Below are positions 40,580 through 48,279 of a DNA stretch of 64,000 bases, piece after piece (position 1 is the first letter of the stretch; every line of letters starts with the position of its first letter). The DNA lies in the NCBI GenBank assembly GCA_946183785.1, contig CAMHCS010000012.1:1-64000 (forward strand), written 5' to 3'. A program made the position numbers and the translations under genes. The notes beneath the pieces were generated by a model. That model worked only from the letters and a program-made list of their open reading frames with translations, was not told where the DNA came from and searched no databases. The DNA is from an uncultured Selenomonadales bacterium (GTDB lineage: Bacteria > Bacillota > Negativicutes > Selenomonadales > Selenomonadaceae).

Positions 40580-41287
40580 TTATTCCACTTTCTCAAACAC
40601 CAGCTGCGGGGATTCCGCGTCGTAGACCGGAATCTGCGTATGGAGCTTTCCGTCCCGGTAGTCGAAGGTTGTGAACCCGGTAAAATAATCTACCGCGGGA
40701 TTCTTGGGGCGGATTTTGAACTTGTCCGGGTCGGTTTCCCAGTTCTCGTGAATCACGGCAAATTCCACCGGGCCTTCCCATTCGTACTTCGCAAACCGCC
40801 AGGAAATCTTTTCGCCCTCGATTTTCAGCGTGTAATCCATCCTGTCCTTCGTCTTCCAGACGCCTTCGATGCGCGGAAGCTCTTTCTCCGTGACCACCGT
40901 TACATTTCCGTAACGGCTTTCTGTCGTCGGCAAAAGGACCTCGGACTTCTCCCCTGCGATGTCGAAGACCTTGACAAAATGCATCTGGCCGTCCTCGACC
41001 CAAAGGCCCGTAATCTGCGCGTAGTCCTTCTGATCCCCGCGCTCCCTGAGACCCGTCTTTTCGAGATGCAGCACCGTCTTCCCGTCCTCTTCCGTGACGG
41101 TGAACGTCGTTTCCAGCTGGGGGCGGTTCATCCAAAGAATCAACATGTGATTGCCGTCGATCTCGATACGCGTGCCGTAGTCGCGGGGTTTCCACGCGCC
41201 GTCGAGGGACGCGCCGCCCGCGAAAGCAGTCGAAAAAGCGCCGAGAAGAAAAAGCGAAATGAGAGAAAGCATCGCCGCTGTTTTCAT
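40580..41287 (-). CDS. Secreted beta-rich protein of unknown function
   Basis: This 235-residue protein has a clear signal peptide (LSLISLFLLGAFSTAFAGG, cleavage near residue 23). The mature part is rich in alternating strands, with two related stretches, ASLDGAWKPRDYGTRIEI and LPRIEGVWKTKDRMDYTLKI, suggesting an internal lipocalin-like duplication. I do not recognise the family. It lies in the secreted-protein array between two lipoprotein genes. A decayed paralogue is present at 32142-32270. AGGAGTGC precedes the ATG. Confidence 0.65.
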   Translation of the reverse strand: MKTAAMLSLISLFLLGAFSTAFAGGASLDGAWKPRDYGTRIEIDGNHMLILWMNRPQLETTFTVTEEDGKTVLHLEKTGLRERGDQKDYAQITGLWVEDGQMHFVKVFDIAGEKSEVLLPTTESRYGNVTVVTEKELPRIEGVWKTKDRMDYTLKIEGEKISWRFAKYEWEGPVEFAVIHENWETDPDKFKIRPKNPAVDYFTGFTTFDYRDGKLHTQIPVYDAESPQLVFEKVE

Positions 41288-41311
41288 CGGTGCACTCCTT
41301 TCATAATACTA

Positions 41312-41341
41312 AGGGCGGGCAATAAAAGTGCTGCCCGCCCT
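41312..41341 (-). terminator. Strong inverted repeat between two secreted-protein genes
   Basis: AGGGCGGGCA and TGCCCGCCCT form a perfect 10-base stem with a 10-base loop, 8 bases beyond the stop of the gene at 41350. A run of Ts follows only in the rightward direction; leftward the tail is TTAGTATT. It probably attenuates or terminates between the two genes. Confidence 0.6.
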
Positions 41342-41349
41342 ATACTTTT

Positions 41350-42312
41350 TTAGAAGTCGATACGATACAGTTTTTTCGCGCTCTCGTCGTACGCAATAAT
41401 GCTGTTGCCCTTGACTGTAGCCAGCGCGAAGACGCCGAAGGTGATTTTCCCTTCGCCCAGCTTCTTGCCGGACTTTTTCTCAAAGACGCGGAAATTGCCG
41501 TCTGGATCGATGAAAATCACATACTTGTCCGTGACGCAGAAGCCCTTGCGGCTGCCCTCCATGCCTTCATAGCGGCGAAGCTCCTTGCCCTTCTTGTCGA
41601 AGGCGACGAGCACGGGAACTTTCTTGTTCTGTCCGGGCTTCTGGAGAACCGAGCGCACAAAGATCTCGTCCTTGTCGGAAGCCACCGGGAAAAACTGCGC
41701 GTTCTTGAAGTCCGGGCTGGTCGCCGTCAAATCCGGGATAATCTCCTGCACGTCCTTGATGGAGCCGTCCTTCAGCTTGCCCATCTTCAGCTTTTTGCCG
41801 CCGAGGAAATAGAACTCATCCCGCCCGGAAATGCCGCCGCCGACTTTCGCAAGCAGCTGTCCCGGCCACTTGCCGCCGACTTTGGTCGTCTTGCCGTCAT
41901 AGACGACGAGGGCGTCTTTCGGACCTTTCCAAAGCACCACTTTGTCGTTCATGGCGATCGTATGGTTGTCATCCGTCTCCCCGAGGTCGGTAAAGTCGGA
42001 AATCGTCTCGCCCTTCATCGTGACCTTGCCCATGTGGGGCGGTTTGCGCCCGCACTGGAAATAAACGTCGTTGCCCAGCACGCCGAGCTCCCATGTGTTG
42101 ATGTTGTTCCGAAGGTCGACGCCTGTCAGCTCGTAGACCTTTGCCTCATGCGAGCCGAATTTGAAGGTCATCGTCGGCGCCGTCTTCGGCGTCTCGACTT
42201 TCGGCGCGCCGCTGCCGCCGCTGTTTCCTCCGCCTCCGCCGCAGCCCGCCAGTAAGGACACCGTCAGCAGTGCAGCCGCCGCCACGCTCAAAAGCTTTCC
42301 TTTCAGGTTCAT
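41350..42312 (-). CDS. Poly-Gly lipoprotein with propeller-like repeats, paralogue 1
   Basis: The 320-residue lipoprotein has the lipobox LLAGC near residue 23, then five glycines and a Pro-rich linker. The rest consists of repeated short strands with VYELTGVDLRN, DKVVLWKGPKDALVVYDGK, LVAFDKKGKELRRYEGMEG and AYDESAKKLYRIDF, which suggest a beta-propeller. It is clearly homologous to the next gene upstream, with identical endings, so the two arose by tandem duplication. ATG 42312 was chosen, with AGGAGG upstream. A binding or sensory role at the cell surface is only a guess. Confidence 0.7.
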   Translation of the reverse strand: MNLKGKLLSVAAAALLTVSLLAGCGGGGGNSGGSGAPKVETPKTAPTMTFKFGSHEAKVYELTGVDLRNNINTWELGVLGNDVYFQCGRKPPHMGKVTMKGETISDFTDLGETDDNHTIAMNDKVVLWKGPKDALVVYDGKTTKVGGKWPGQLLAKVGGGISGRDEFYFLGGKKLKMGKLKDGSIKDVQEIIPDLTATSPDFKNAQFFPVASDKDEIFVRSVLQKPGQNKKVPVLVAFDKKGKELRRYEGMEGSRKGFCVTDKYVIFIDPDGNFRVFEKKSGKKLGEGKITFGVFALATVKGNSIIAYDESAKKLYRIDF

Positions 42313-42344
42313 CAAAAGATTTCGCCTCCTGTATTTTTTCTGAA

Positions 42345-42436
42345 AACTCCCCCCCGTCAGCTTCGCCGCCTTTCTCATGGAGGGGGCTTGCCTTGCCTCC
42401 CTCATAGAGGGAAGTGCCCGAAGGGCGGAGGGAGTT
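42345..42436. repeat. Inverted-repeat element between tandem paralogues
   Basis: The block begins AACTCCCCCC and ends GGAGGGAGTT, with internal inverted pieces (CTTCGCCGCC, GCCCGAAGGGC, CCTCCCTC/GAGGG). It fills the whole gap between the two lipoprotein genes and has no coding capacity. Confidence 0.5.
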
Positions 42437-42442
42437 CACACA

Positions 42443-43468
42443 TCAGAAATCAATCCGGTACAGTTTCTTCGCACGATCGTCATAGGCGATGACGTCGTTG
42501 CCTGTCTTCGTCCAGAGCACGAAGGGACGCATCTCGATCTTCGCCTCCCCCAGGAGCTTTGCGGTCTTCCTGTCGTAAACGCGGAAGTCTCCCTTCGAGC
42601 CGGAATGGATGACATAGTTATCCGTGACGGCCCAGCCCCGCGGCAGGTCCTTTATGCCCTCATAGCGGCGAAGCTCCTTGCCGTTCTTATCGAAAGCGAT
42701 GAGCATCGGCGTATCTTCCTTTTCGTTGTCCTTTTTCGGCAGGAAATAGCGGATATAGATCTCGCCATCTTTGACGCAGACGGACTTGAAGGACACGCGC
42801 CCAAATTCCGGATCGATTTTCTGGTAGTCTTCGATCAGCTTCTTGCCGATCTTCCATTCGCCGTTTTCGAGTGTCTGCTCCCGCAGCTCATGCCCCCAGA
42901 GTACGTAGAAATTGTTGGAATCCGGGTCGCCCGACGGGGAGCCGGACCACTTGCCGGCCACCTTGGCCTCTTTGCCGTCGTAGATCACCAGCTTGTCCTT
43001 CTCGGTGGCTTTGCGGTTGGACTGCCAAAGGACGATCTTGCCGTTCGTCGTCATCTCGTGGATGTCGCCGCTGGGGCCGAGATCGACGAGGTTGGAAATC
43101 GTCTCGTTTTTTAAGGTGACCTTATTCACATGCTGCAATTTGTCTTCATAATGCTTGGTATCGGTGTGGAAGAAGATATCGTCGCCCAGCATCACGATCC
43201 GATTCGTGCGGATGATATTCTTGAGATCGACGCCCGTCAGCTCGTAGACCTTCGCCTCGGTCTCGCCGAACTTGAAGGTCATGGTCGGAGGCGTCGAAAC
43301 CGGCGCCCGGGCGGGAGTCTCGATTTTCGGCGGGTTGTTCGCCGCGCCGCCGCCGCTGCCGCCGCTCGACTTGCCGCCGCCACCGCCGCAGCCCGTAACA
43401 AGAGCCGCCGAGACCAGGCCCGTCAAAAGCCCCGCCGCGATCCGTTTTGCCAAGATGCCTTTCTGCAT
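42443..43468 (-). CDS. Poly-Gly lipoprotein with propeller-like repeats, paralogue 2
   Basis: This 341-residue lipoprotein has the lipobox LVTGC near residue 27 followed by GGGGG and a Gly/Ser/Pro linker. The mature part matches paralogue 1: TMTFKFGETEAKVYELTGVD, KIVLWQSNRKATEKDKLVIY, LIAFDKNGKELRRYEGI and IAYDDRAKKLYRIDF. Repeated strands suggest a propeller. GGAGAGG precedes the ATG. Both copies keep the C-terminal half best, while the segment after the linker varies. Confidence 0.7.
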   Translation of the reverse strand: MQKGILAKRIAAGLLTGLVSAALVTGCGGGGGKSSGGSGGGAANNPPKIETPARAPVSTPPTMTFKFGETEAKVYELTGVDLKNIIRTNRIVMLGDDIFFHTDTKHYEDKLQHVNKVTLKNETISNLVDLGPSGDIHEMTTNGKIVLWQSNRKATEKDKLVIYDGKEAKVAGKWSGSPSGDPDSNNFYVLWGHELREQTLENGEWKIGKKLIEDYQKIDPEFGRVSFKSVCVKDGEIYIRYFLPKKDNEKEDTPMLIAFDKNGKELRRYEGIKDLPRGWAVTDNYVIHSGSKGDFRVYDRKTAKLLGEAKIEMRPFVLWTKTGNDVIAYDDRAKKLYRIDF

Positions 43469-43493
43469 AAAAATCCTCTCCTTTTCTTTATAG

Positions 43494-43512
43494 CCTTCCC
43501 CTTTGGGGAAGA
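43494..43512. repeat. Small perfect hairpin
   Basis: CTTCCCC and GGGGAAG pair across TTT in the gap between pyrimidine-nucleoside phosphorylase and the lipoprotein gene. The same core is repeated at both ends of the element at 50513-50699. Confidence 0.55.
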
Positions 43513-43520
43513 CCAGACTT

Positions 43521-44864
43521 TTAATATCTGACGACTTTATCTTTCTCCACCCGCGCGTAAATCAGCTTGCGCGGCGCGGGCGGCTCTTTGCCTACGGAAA
43601 TCGCTTCGAGGAAACGCTTTTCCGCCCCGTCGATTGCTGCCTCCCTTGAGGTGAAGAGAACAGCGATGGGCTCGCCCTTTTTCATTGGCGCGCCGTACTT
43701 CTTCTTCAGCAAGATGCCTGCCGCCGGGTCTATGGCGTCATCCAGCGTCTCTCGACCCGCGCCGAGCATGACCGACGTCTCGCCGATGGATTCCGCGTCC
43801 ATGCCGACGATATACCCGTCCGCCGGCGCCAACACTTCCTGGACGATCGGCGCCTGCAGGAACATCGACGGATTGCGGATCACGTAATCGTCGCCGCCCT
43901 GCGTCGTGACCATAGCGCAGAGCTTTTCCAGGGCCTTCCCGGAATTCAGCGTTTCTTCCGCAATGCTGCGGCATTCCCCGCGGTCGCCGCGCCCGGAAAG
44001 ATACAGCAGCTCCGCCGAGAGCATGAGGCTCTCCTCCCGCACGTCCTCGGGGCCGTTTCCATGCAGCACCTCGACGGCCTCCGCCACCTCCAGCGAATTG
44101 CCGACGGCAAGGCCGAGGGGCTGGTTCATGTCCGTGATCAGCGCCTCTGTGCGCTTTCCCGCATGTTCGCCGATATTGACCATGGCCCGCGCCAGCTTCT
44201 CCGCATCCTCGGTGGTCTTCATGAAAGCGCCGCTCCCCACCTTGACGTCCAGAAGAATCACGTCGGTGCCGGCAGCCAGCTTCTTGCTCATGATGGACGA
44301 AGCAATCAACGGAATGCTGTCCACCGCCGCGATCACGTCGCGCAGCGCATAGAGCTTCTTGTCGGCGGGCGCCAACTCTCCCGTCTGCCCCATCAGAGCA
44401 AGGCCGTTCTGACGCACGCCGTCGAAGAACTCATCCATCGTCAGCGACGTGCTGAAGCCGGGAATCGATTCCAGCTTGTCGATCGTGCCGCCGGTATGGC
44501 CGAGACCGCGCCCGGACATCTTCGCCACGGTGAGCCCCGCGGCCGCCGTCAGCGGGGCGACGATCAGCGTCGTCTTGTCGCCCACGCCGCCGGTGGAATG
44601 TTTATCCACCTTGACGCCGGGCAGAGAGGAGAGATCCATGGTCTCGCCGGACTCCGTCATGGCGACGGTCAGCTCCGCCGTCTCCGCGTCCGTCATGCCC
44701 TGAAACCAAATCGCCATCAGCAGCGCGGCCTGCTGTTCCTTCGGAATATCGTCCGTCACGCAGCCTTTGACGAAATAACGAAGTTCCTCCTTCGTCAGCT
44801 CGCCGCCGCGCTTTTTCTTCGTGATGAGGTCGTACATGCGGGGCGTGCGGACCCCATTTTGCAT
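43521..44864 (-). CDS. pdp: Pyrimidine-nucleoside phosphorylase
   Basis: The 447-residue enzyme splits uridine or thymidine with phosphate in nucleoside salvage. The thymidine/pyrimidine phosphorylase signature MSGRGLGHTGGTIDKLES is complete near residues 109-126, and the phosphate-binding KHSTGGVGDKTTL lies near 80-92. Length and C-terminal domain (MKKGEPIAVLFTSREAAID) are normal for the family. I chose ATG 44864 with GGAGGG upstream. It stands alone functionally within the secreted-protein array; the small upstream gene ends 49 bases before it. Confidence 0.93.
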   Translation of the reverse strand: MQNGVRTPRMYDLITKKKRGGELTKEELRYFVKGCVTDDIPKEQQAALLMAIWFQGMTDAETAELTVAMTESGETMDLSSLPGVKVDKHSTGGVGDKTTLIVAPLTAAAGLTVAKMSGRGLGHTGGTIDKLESIPGFSTSLTMDEFFDGVRQNGLALMGQTGELAPADKKLYALRDVIAAVDSIPLIASSIMSKKLAAGTDVILLDVKVGSGAFMKTTEDAEKLARAMVNIGEHAGKRTEALITDMNQPLGLAVGNSLEVAEAVEVLHGNGPEDVREESLMLSAELLYLSGRGDRGECRSIAEETLNSGKALEKLCAMVTTQGGDDYVIRNPSMFLQAPIVQEVLAPADGYIVGMDAESIGETSVMLGAGRETLDDAIDPAAGILLKKKYGAPMKKGEPIAVLFTSREAAIDGAEKRFLEAISVGKEPPAPRKLIYARVEKDKVVRY

Positions 44865-44913
44865 GAAAATCCCTCCTTTTCCATCCATTTCCGAAAAACT
44901 GCACAAAAAGACT

Positions 44914-45150
44914 TCATCCTGTCGTCCGGATTCGGGAAGCCTGTTTTGTCCTTTCCACGATCAGTGCGGCGGAGCCGTCTTCCAGAGCATTGGATTCGTC
45001 GAGGTGAAGATGGCTGCCCGGCGCTTCCTTCGCCAAAGCGGCGAAATGCCCCGCCAGCGACAGCAGCCCCTCCCGGTTCGCGGACAGAACCACCGTGCCG
45101 TCCTCCGCCCTGACGCTTATCTCGGCGCCTTCTACCCATTCGAGCTCCAT
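44914..45150 (-). CDS. Imm32-like small protein
   Basis: This 78-residue protein resembles the Imm32 family: a first strand ELEWVEGAEISVRAEDGTVV, then the helix NREGLLSLAGHFAALA near 27-42, then SHLHLDESNALEDGSAALIVE. Imm32 proteins are listed as immunity proteins of polymorphic toxins, but many occur without a toxin. No toxin gene is visible nearby. I chose ATG 45150 because GGAGGAG precedes it. The gene overlaps nothing and follows the small membrane protein gene by 11 bases. Confidence 0.65.
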   Translation of the reverse strand: MELEWVEGAEISVRAEDGTVVLSANREGLLSLAGHFAALAKEAPGSHLHLDESNALEDGSAALIVERTKQASRIRTTG

Positions 45151-45161
45151 AGGCTCCTCCT

Positions 45162-45515
45162 TCAGGAAAAAACGGCGAAAATCCACCTCTCCAAAAACGC
45201 GAGAATCACCCAGCCGACGCCGGCGACAGGGATATAGAGGAGCAGCGCGAGGAAGAAGTGGCGCGCCCGCTTACCGTCTTTCGGCAGGAAAAACACGGCG
45301 CTCAAGAGGTCGGCAACGAGGAACGCAAGGAGACAGAGACCGCCGACGATGGCCAACAGCAGAAAGAACTCCACCGGGGTCGGGTGCCCCATCCGCGGGG
45401 CGGCTGCCGCGCCGATGGGAAACTCTTCCATAATTTCTTCTACGCATTCGCCCATCAGCACGGGCGTCGCAAGCCCCCAGGCCGCCGCCGCGAGGTAATG
45501 CATCCAGTGCCGCAT
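45162..45515 (-). CDS. Small membrane protein of unknown function
   Basis: The 117-residue protein has three hydrophobic segments: HYLAAAAWGLATPVLMG, FFLLLAIVGGLCLLAFLVADLLS and FFLALLLYIPVAGVGWVILAFL. A loop of about 25 residues follows the first. I do not recognise a family. AAGGAG precedes the ATG. It is co-oriented with the Imm32-like gene 11 bases downstream and lies 12 bases after a DUF3298-like gene, so the three may form one transcript. Confidence 0.6.
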   Translation of the reverse strand: MRHWMHYLAAAAWGLATPVLMGECVEEIMEEFPIGAAAAPRMGHPTPVEFFLLLAIVGGLCLLAFLVADLLSAVFFLPKDGKRARHFFLALLLYIPVAGVGWVILAFLERWIFAVFS

Positions 45516-45527
45516 GTTCCCAACTCC

Positions 45528-46862
45528 TTATGATTCGCCCTGCACCCAAAGCACTTCCGGCGTGCCGTCCGCGCCGACGCGGCACTGGCAGAGCTCCGCC
45601 TTGCCCGTCGCCTCGTTCAGACGCGTCATATAGAAGTCCTCGGGGTTCGCCATGACAGAGAAAGCCTTGTCCCGTTTCTCATCGATCATGATCGGGCCGC
45701 GCTCCGCCTCGGCGAAGTCCTCGTCCACGTCCGCCCGGCGCGTGAACTGCTGCTGCATCGGGACGAGCACCGGCTGATTGCCGTTGACGTCATAGATGGT
45801 CGTCCGCTCCCATGCGTCCCCGGCGCCAAGACCATCGACATACAGATACCGCCGCCCGTCGGCGAGGCTCACCAGCACCGGACGTAGGTCGTAGGTCTCG
45901 CCCCAATCGTCCAGGATCGCACCGTCCAGCACGATTCGCAGACCGCCGTCCGTGGTCGTGACTTTCACCAGTGCGCTGTCGCCGTTCGCGAAGGACGCCC
46001 GTGTGGGAATATACGGGCGAAGCTCCATGCAGTAGGATTTCGGGGCGCGGCAGTAGGTTTCGATGAAAAGCTCCGGGTGCTCGTCGAACAGCACCGTCGT
46101 GGCAAAAATCCCCTCGGAATAGGAGCCGATCAGGTACGGATTGAAATAGAAAGACACGCCGGTGGGATCCAGCGTCCAGGCGATATTGCCGGCGCCCATC
46201 AGGAGATTGACGTTTTCCGCGCCGTTCGCCGCAAAGGAGGCGTCCGGGTATTCGCGGCAAAGCTGCGCCCTGATGACCTCCGCCAGTTTGGGCAGGTCGG
46301 GGCACACGTCGGACAGCATAAGCTCCCGACCGGTCTTCGAGTCGAAATTTCGTCCGCGAACGCCGGACATGCCGTGGACGCCGCCCTCGTAATTAAAGCT
46401 CCACTCCAGAAGGCTCACCGCCAGGGTGTCGGCGCGGCGGATAAAAACGTCGTTCACGTCTTCGTAGGCGGAGAAAGACGTCGCTCCGGCCGCTTTCCTT
46501 TCCGCCCTGTCCTGCTTCGCTTGCGCGACCAGCTTCTCGCGGAATTTCAGCCCTTGCTCCGCCGTTTCCTTGTTGTAAGCCCAAAGCGCTTTCTGCAATT
46601 CCTCGACGCCCTCGGCGACGGCGGAGCCGGTAAAGACCACCATGATCTCGGAGGAGCGCAAAAGCTCGCCCTGCTCGTCGGCGTCCATCATGCGGTGGTT
46701 GCTGACGGCGAGCTGAATCGGACGGATCGATTCGTCGATATGCGAGGCCGCCTGGCAGACGGCAGCAGGCGCGACAACCGGCGTAAAATATTGCACGGGC
46801 AGCCCTGCCCCCAGGGAAAACGCCGCCATGGCAGTCAACGCGGTCATCCGAAGCTTCTTCAT
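45528..46862 (-). CDS. Secreted DUF3298/RsiV-like protein, paralogue 2
   Basis: This 444-residue protein starts with a signal peptide (LTAMAAFSLGAGLPVQYF). The DUF3298 core shows RRADTLAVSLLEWSFNYEGG, GRNFDSKTGRELMLSDV and FYFNPYLIGSYSEGIF, close to the classical family motif. The C-terminal part includes DGRRYLYVDGLG and ends CRVGADGTPEVLWVQ. It pairs best with paralogue 3 at 48280. I chose ATG 46862 with AAGGAG upstream rather than a long N-terminal extension. Confidence 0.7.
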   Translation of the reverse strand: MKKLRMTALTAMAAFSLGAGLPVQYFTPVVAPAAVCQAASHIDESIRPIQLAVSNHRMMDADEQGELLRSSEIMVVFTGSAVAEGVEELQKALWAYNKETAEQGLKFREKLVAQAKQDRAERKAAGATSFSAYEDVNDVFIRRADTLAVSLLEWSFNYEGGVHGMSGVRGRNFDSKTGRELMLSDVCPDLPKLAEVIRAQLCREYPDASFAANGAENVNLLMGAGNIAWTLDPTGVSFYFNPYLIGSYSEGIFATTVLFDEHPELFIETYCRAPKSYCMELRPYIPTRASFANGDSALVKVTTTDGGLRIVLDGAILDDWGETYDLRPVLVSLADGRRYLYVDGLGAGDAWERTTIYDVNGNQPVLVPMQQQFTRRADVDEDFAEAERGPIMIDEKRDKAFSVMANPEDFYMTRLNEATGKAELCQCRVGADGTPEVLWVQGES

Positions 46863-46933
46863 TGGGTCATTCTCCTTTCTTTTCATACTAATCTCAGGCC
46901 AAAATTTTAAATAAAAAGTTTGAACTGAGATAC

Positions 46934-47020
46934 GCCTGCTGCGCAGGCTACATTTGCGCCTTCGGCGCAAATGACGTCTCATGCAGTCTCAGTAAAGATT
47001 TAAAAATCTTAACTGAGACT
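46934..47020. repeat. Three adjacent hairpins between ASST-like and DUF3298-like genes
   Basis: GCCTGC/GCAGGC (46934-46948), CATTTGCGCC/GGCGCAAATG (46951-46973) and a long palindrome AGTCTCAGTAAAGATTT/AAATCTTAACTGAGACT with a single mismatch (46985-47020) follow one another. The last one starts 20 bases beyond the ASST-like stop and may serve as a terminator, though it lacks a T run. Confidence 0.6.
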
Positions 47021-47039
47021 AGTATCATTGCCGTTTGCG

Positions 47040-48251
47040 TCAATCATAGTATACGCAGCGGTAGGTGACATTTTGGGGATTTTCCAGAGTAATGGACATC
47101 AGTTTTTTCCCTTTGGAAAAATCGTAGACGGACATGCACTCCGGATCCCGGACTGCCAATCCCCAGCCGATGACGCAGAGATCCCCCGGAAGCATCTGGG
47201 CGGAACCGCAGGCGTAGGAGAACTTGCCGGGGAATGCGTAAGAGCGGACAGCCACCACTTGCCGGCGGTCGGTGTCAACCGCGTAGGAACTGACGCGGGA
47301 GGCTTTCCTGAGATTGTTGTTGTCAAAAACCGAAATCCAGCCATCGTCCAACGTTACATAATGCTGGCAGGAGGTTTTCTGGCTTTCGGCAAGACCGAAT
47401 TCGTCCCCGCCGCCGGACAGTTTCCATAAAATCTGGTCGCTTTTCCTGGTGCGGTCCAAACACAGAATGGAGTTGAGATGGCGTAAGGAGCAGATCAGCC
47501 GGCCATCCGCGTCGAGGCGCATGGCGTTGAAATGGACATAGTCCGGTACGTCGGACTTCTCATTCGCGAAGTCGTTGGCGGAGTCCACCGCGTCGGTAAC
47601 AGAAAGGGCATAAAGCTCCGGATAGTCGATGCTCTTCCAGTCCCAGACCACTTTTCCGTGGTCGACTTCCTGCAGGTAGGAATAGACAACTTTCGAGCCC
47701 TGCTCATAGCCGGGGATATTATAGACCGTGTCGTGCAGATAGCCGGACAGGATGTAGTGGTCCAAATCCAGCATCAGGAAATCGTGGCCGTCCAGCGGCG
47801 CGCCTTTGGCGGTGACGTCCGAAGCCTCAAAGGTGATCCGCTTCACTTCGTTGAAGTTTTCGTCCAGAATGACCCGTTCTCCCGGCGCATAGCCGGTAAG
47901 CCCATAGGTGTCATAGGCGCCCGTCTGGTCATGGTAGCTGTAATAGGTCTTGCCGTTCACCACATGCTTTTTGAAATCCCACCAGCCGGTGTTTGCGCCT
48001 TCATTCGGCTGCTCTTCGTGCTTCGACCATACGATGTTGCCTTTTCCGTCCAGCATGATCAGGTTGCGGCTGAACGCGAAGGAAAGGTAGAAGTTCCCTG
48101 GAAGATCGGTTGTCCCTGAGACGGCAATCTTGGCAAGCCCCTCCGCGACGACCGGGGTCTGCGCCGACGGAGCCGCCTGTCCGAAACTGCTCCAGGCTGC
48201 CAGCATAAAGGCAGCCAGTGCCATGATGATTGTTTTTTGTATGCGCTTCAT
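47040..48251 (-). CDS. Secreted arylsulfotransferase (ASST)-like protein
   Basis: The 403-residue protein has a signal peptide (IIMALAAFMLAAWSSFGQAAP) and a six-bladed propeller pattern of ASST-like enzymes, with NFYLSFAFSRNLIMLDGKGNI near the start, APLDGHDFLMLDLDHYILSGY near 170-190 and DYVHFNAMRLDADGRLICSL near 255-275. ASST enzymes transfer sulfate between phenols in the periplasm through a histidine. No disulfide-bond partner genes (dsbA/dsbB-like) are seen here. The substrate is unknown, and loss of the catalytic site cannot be excluded. Confidence 0.75.
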   Translation of the reverse strand: MKRIQKTIIMALAAFMLAAWSSFGQAAPSAQTPVVAEGLAKIAVSGTTDLPGNFYLSFAFSRNLIMLDGKGNIVWSKHEEQPNEGANTGWWDFKKHVVNGKTYYSYHDQTGAYDTYGLTGYAPGERVILDENFNEVKRITFEASDVTAKGAPLDGHDFLMLDLDHYILSGYLHDTVYNIPGYEQGSKVVYSYLQEVDHGKVVWDWKSIDYPELYALSVTDAVDSANDFANEKSDVPDYVHFNAMRLDADGRLICSLRHLNSILCLDRTRKSDQILWKLSGGGDEFGLAESQKTSCQHYVTLDDGWISVFDNNNLRKASRVSSYAVDTDRRQVVAVRSYAFPGKFSYACGSAQMLPGDLCVIGWGLAVRDPECMSVYDFSKGKKLMSITLENPQNVTYRCVYYD

Positions 48252-48279
48252 TGCATACCATCCTTCCCTTCGTCGCTTA

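Noticed and set aside
44914-45186. Small protein as an HPr-type phosphocarrier
   Set aside because: The size fits, but there is no active-site histidine in the HPr context and no phosphotransferase genes nearby; the sequence pattern fits Imm32 better.
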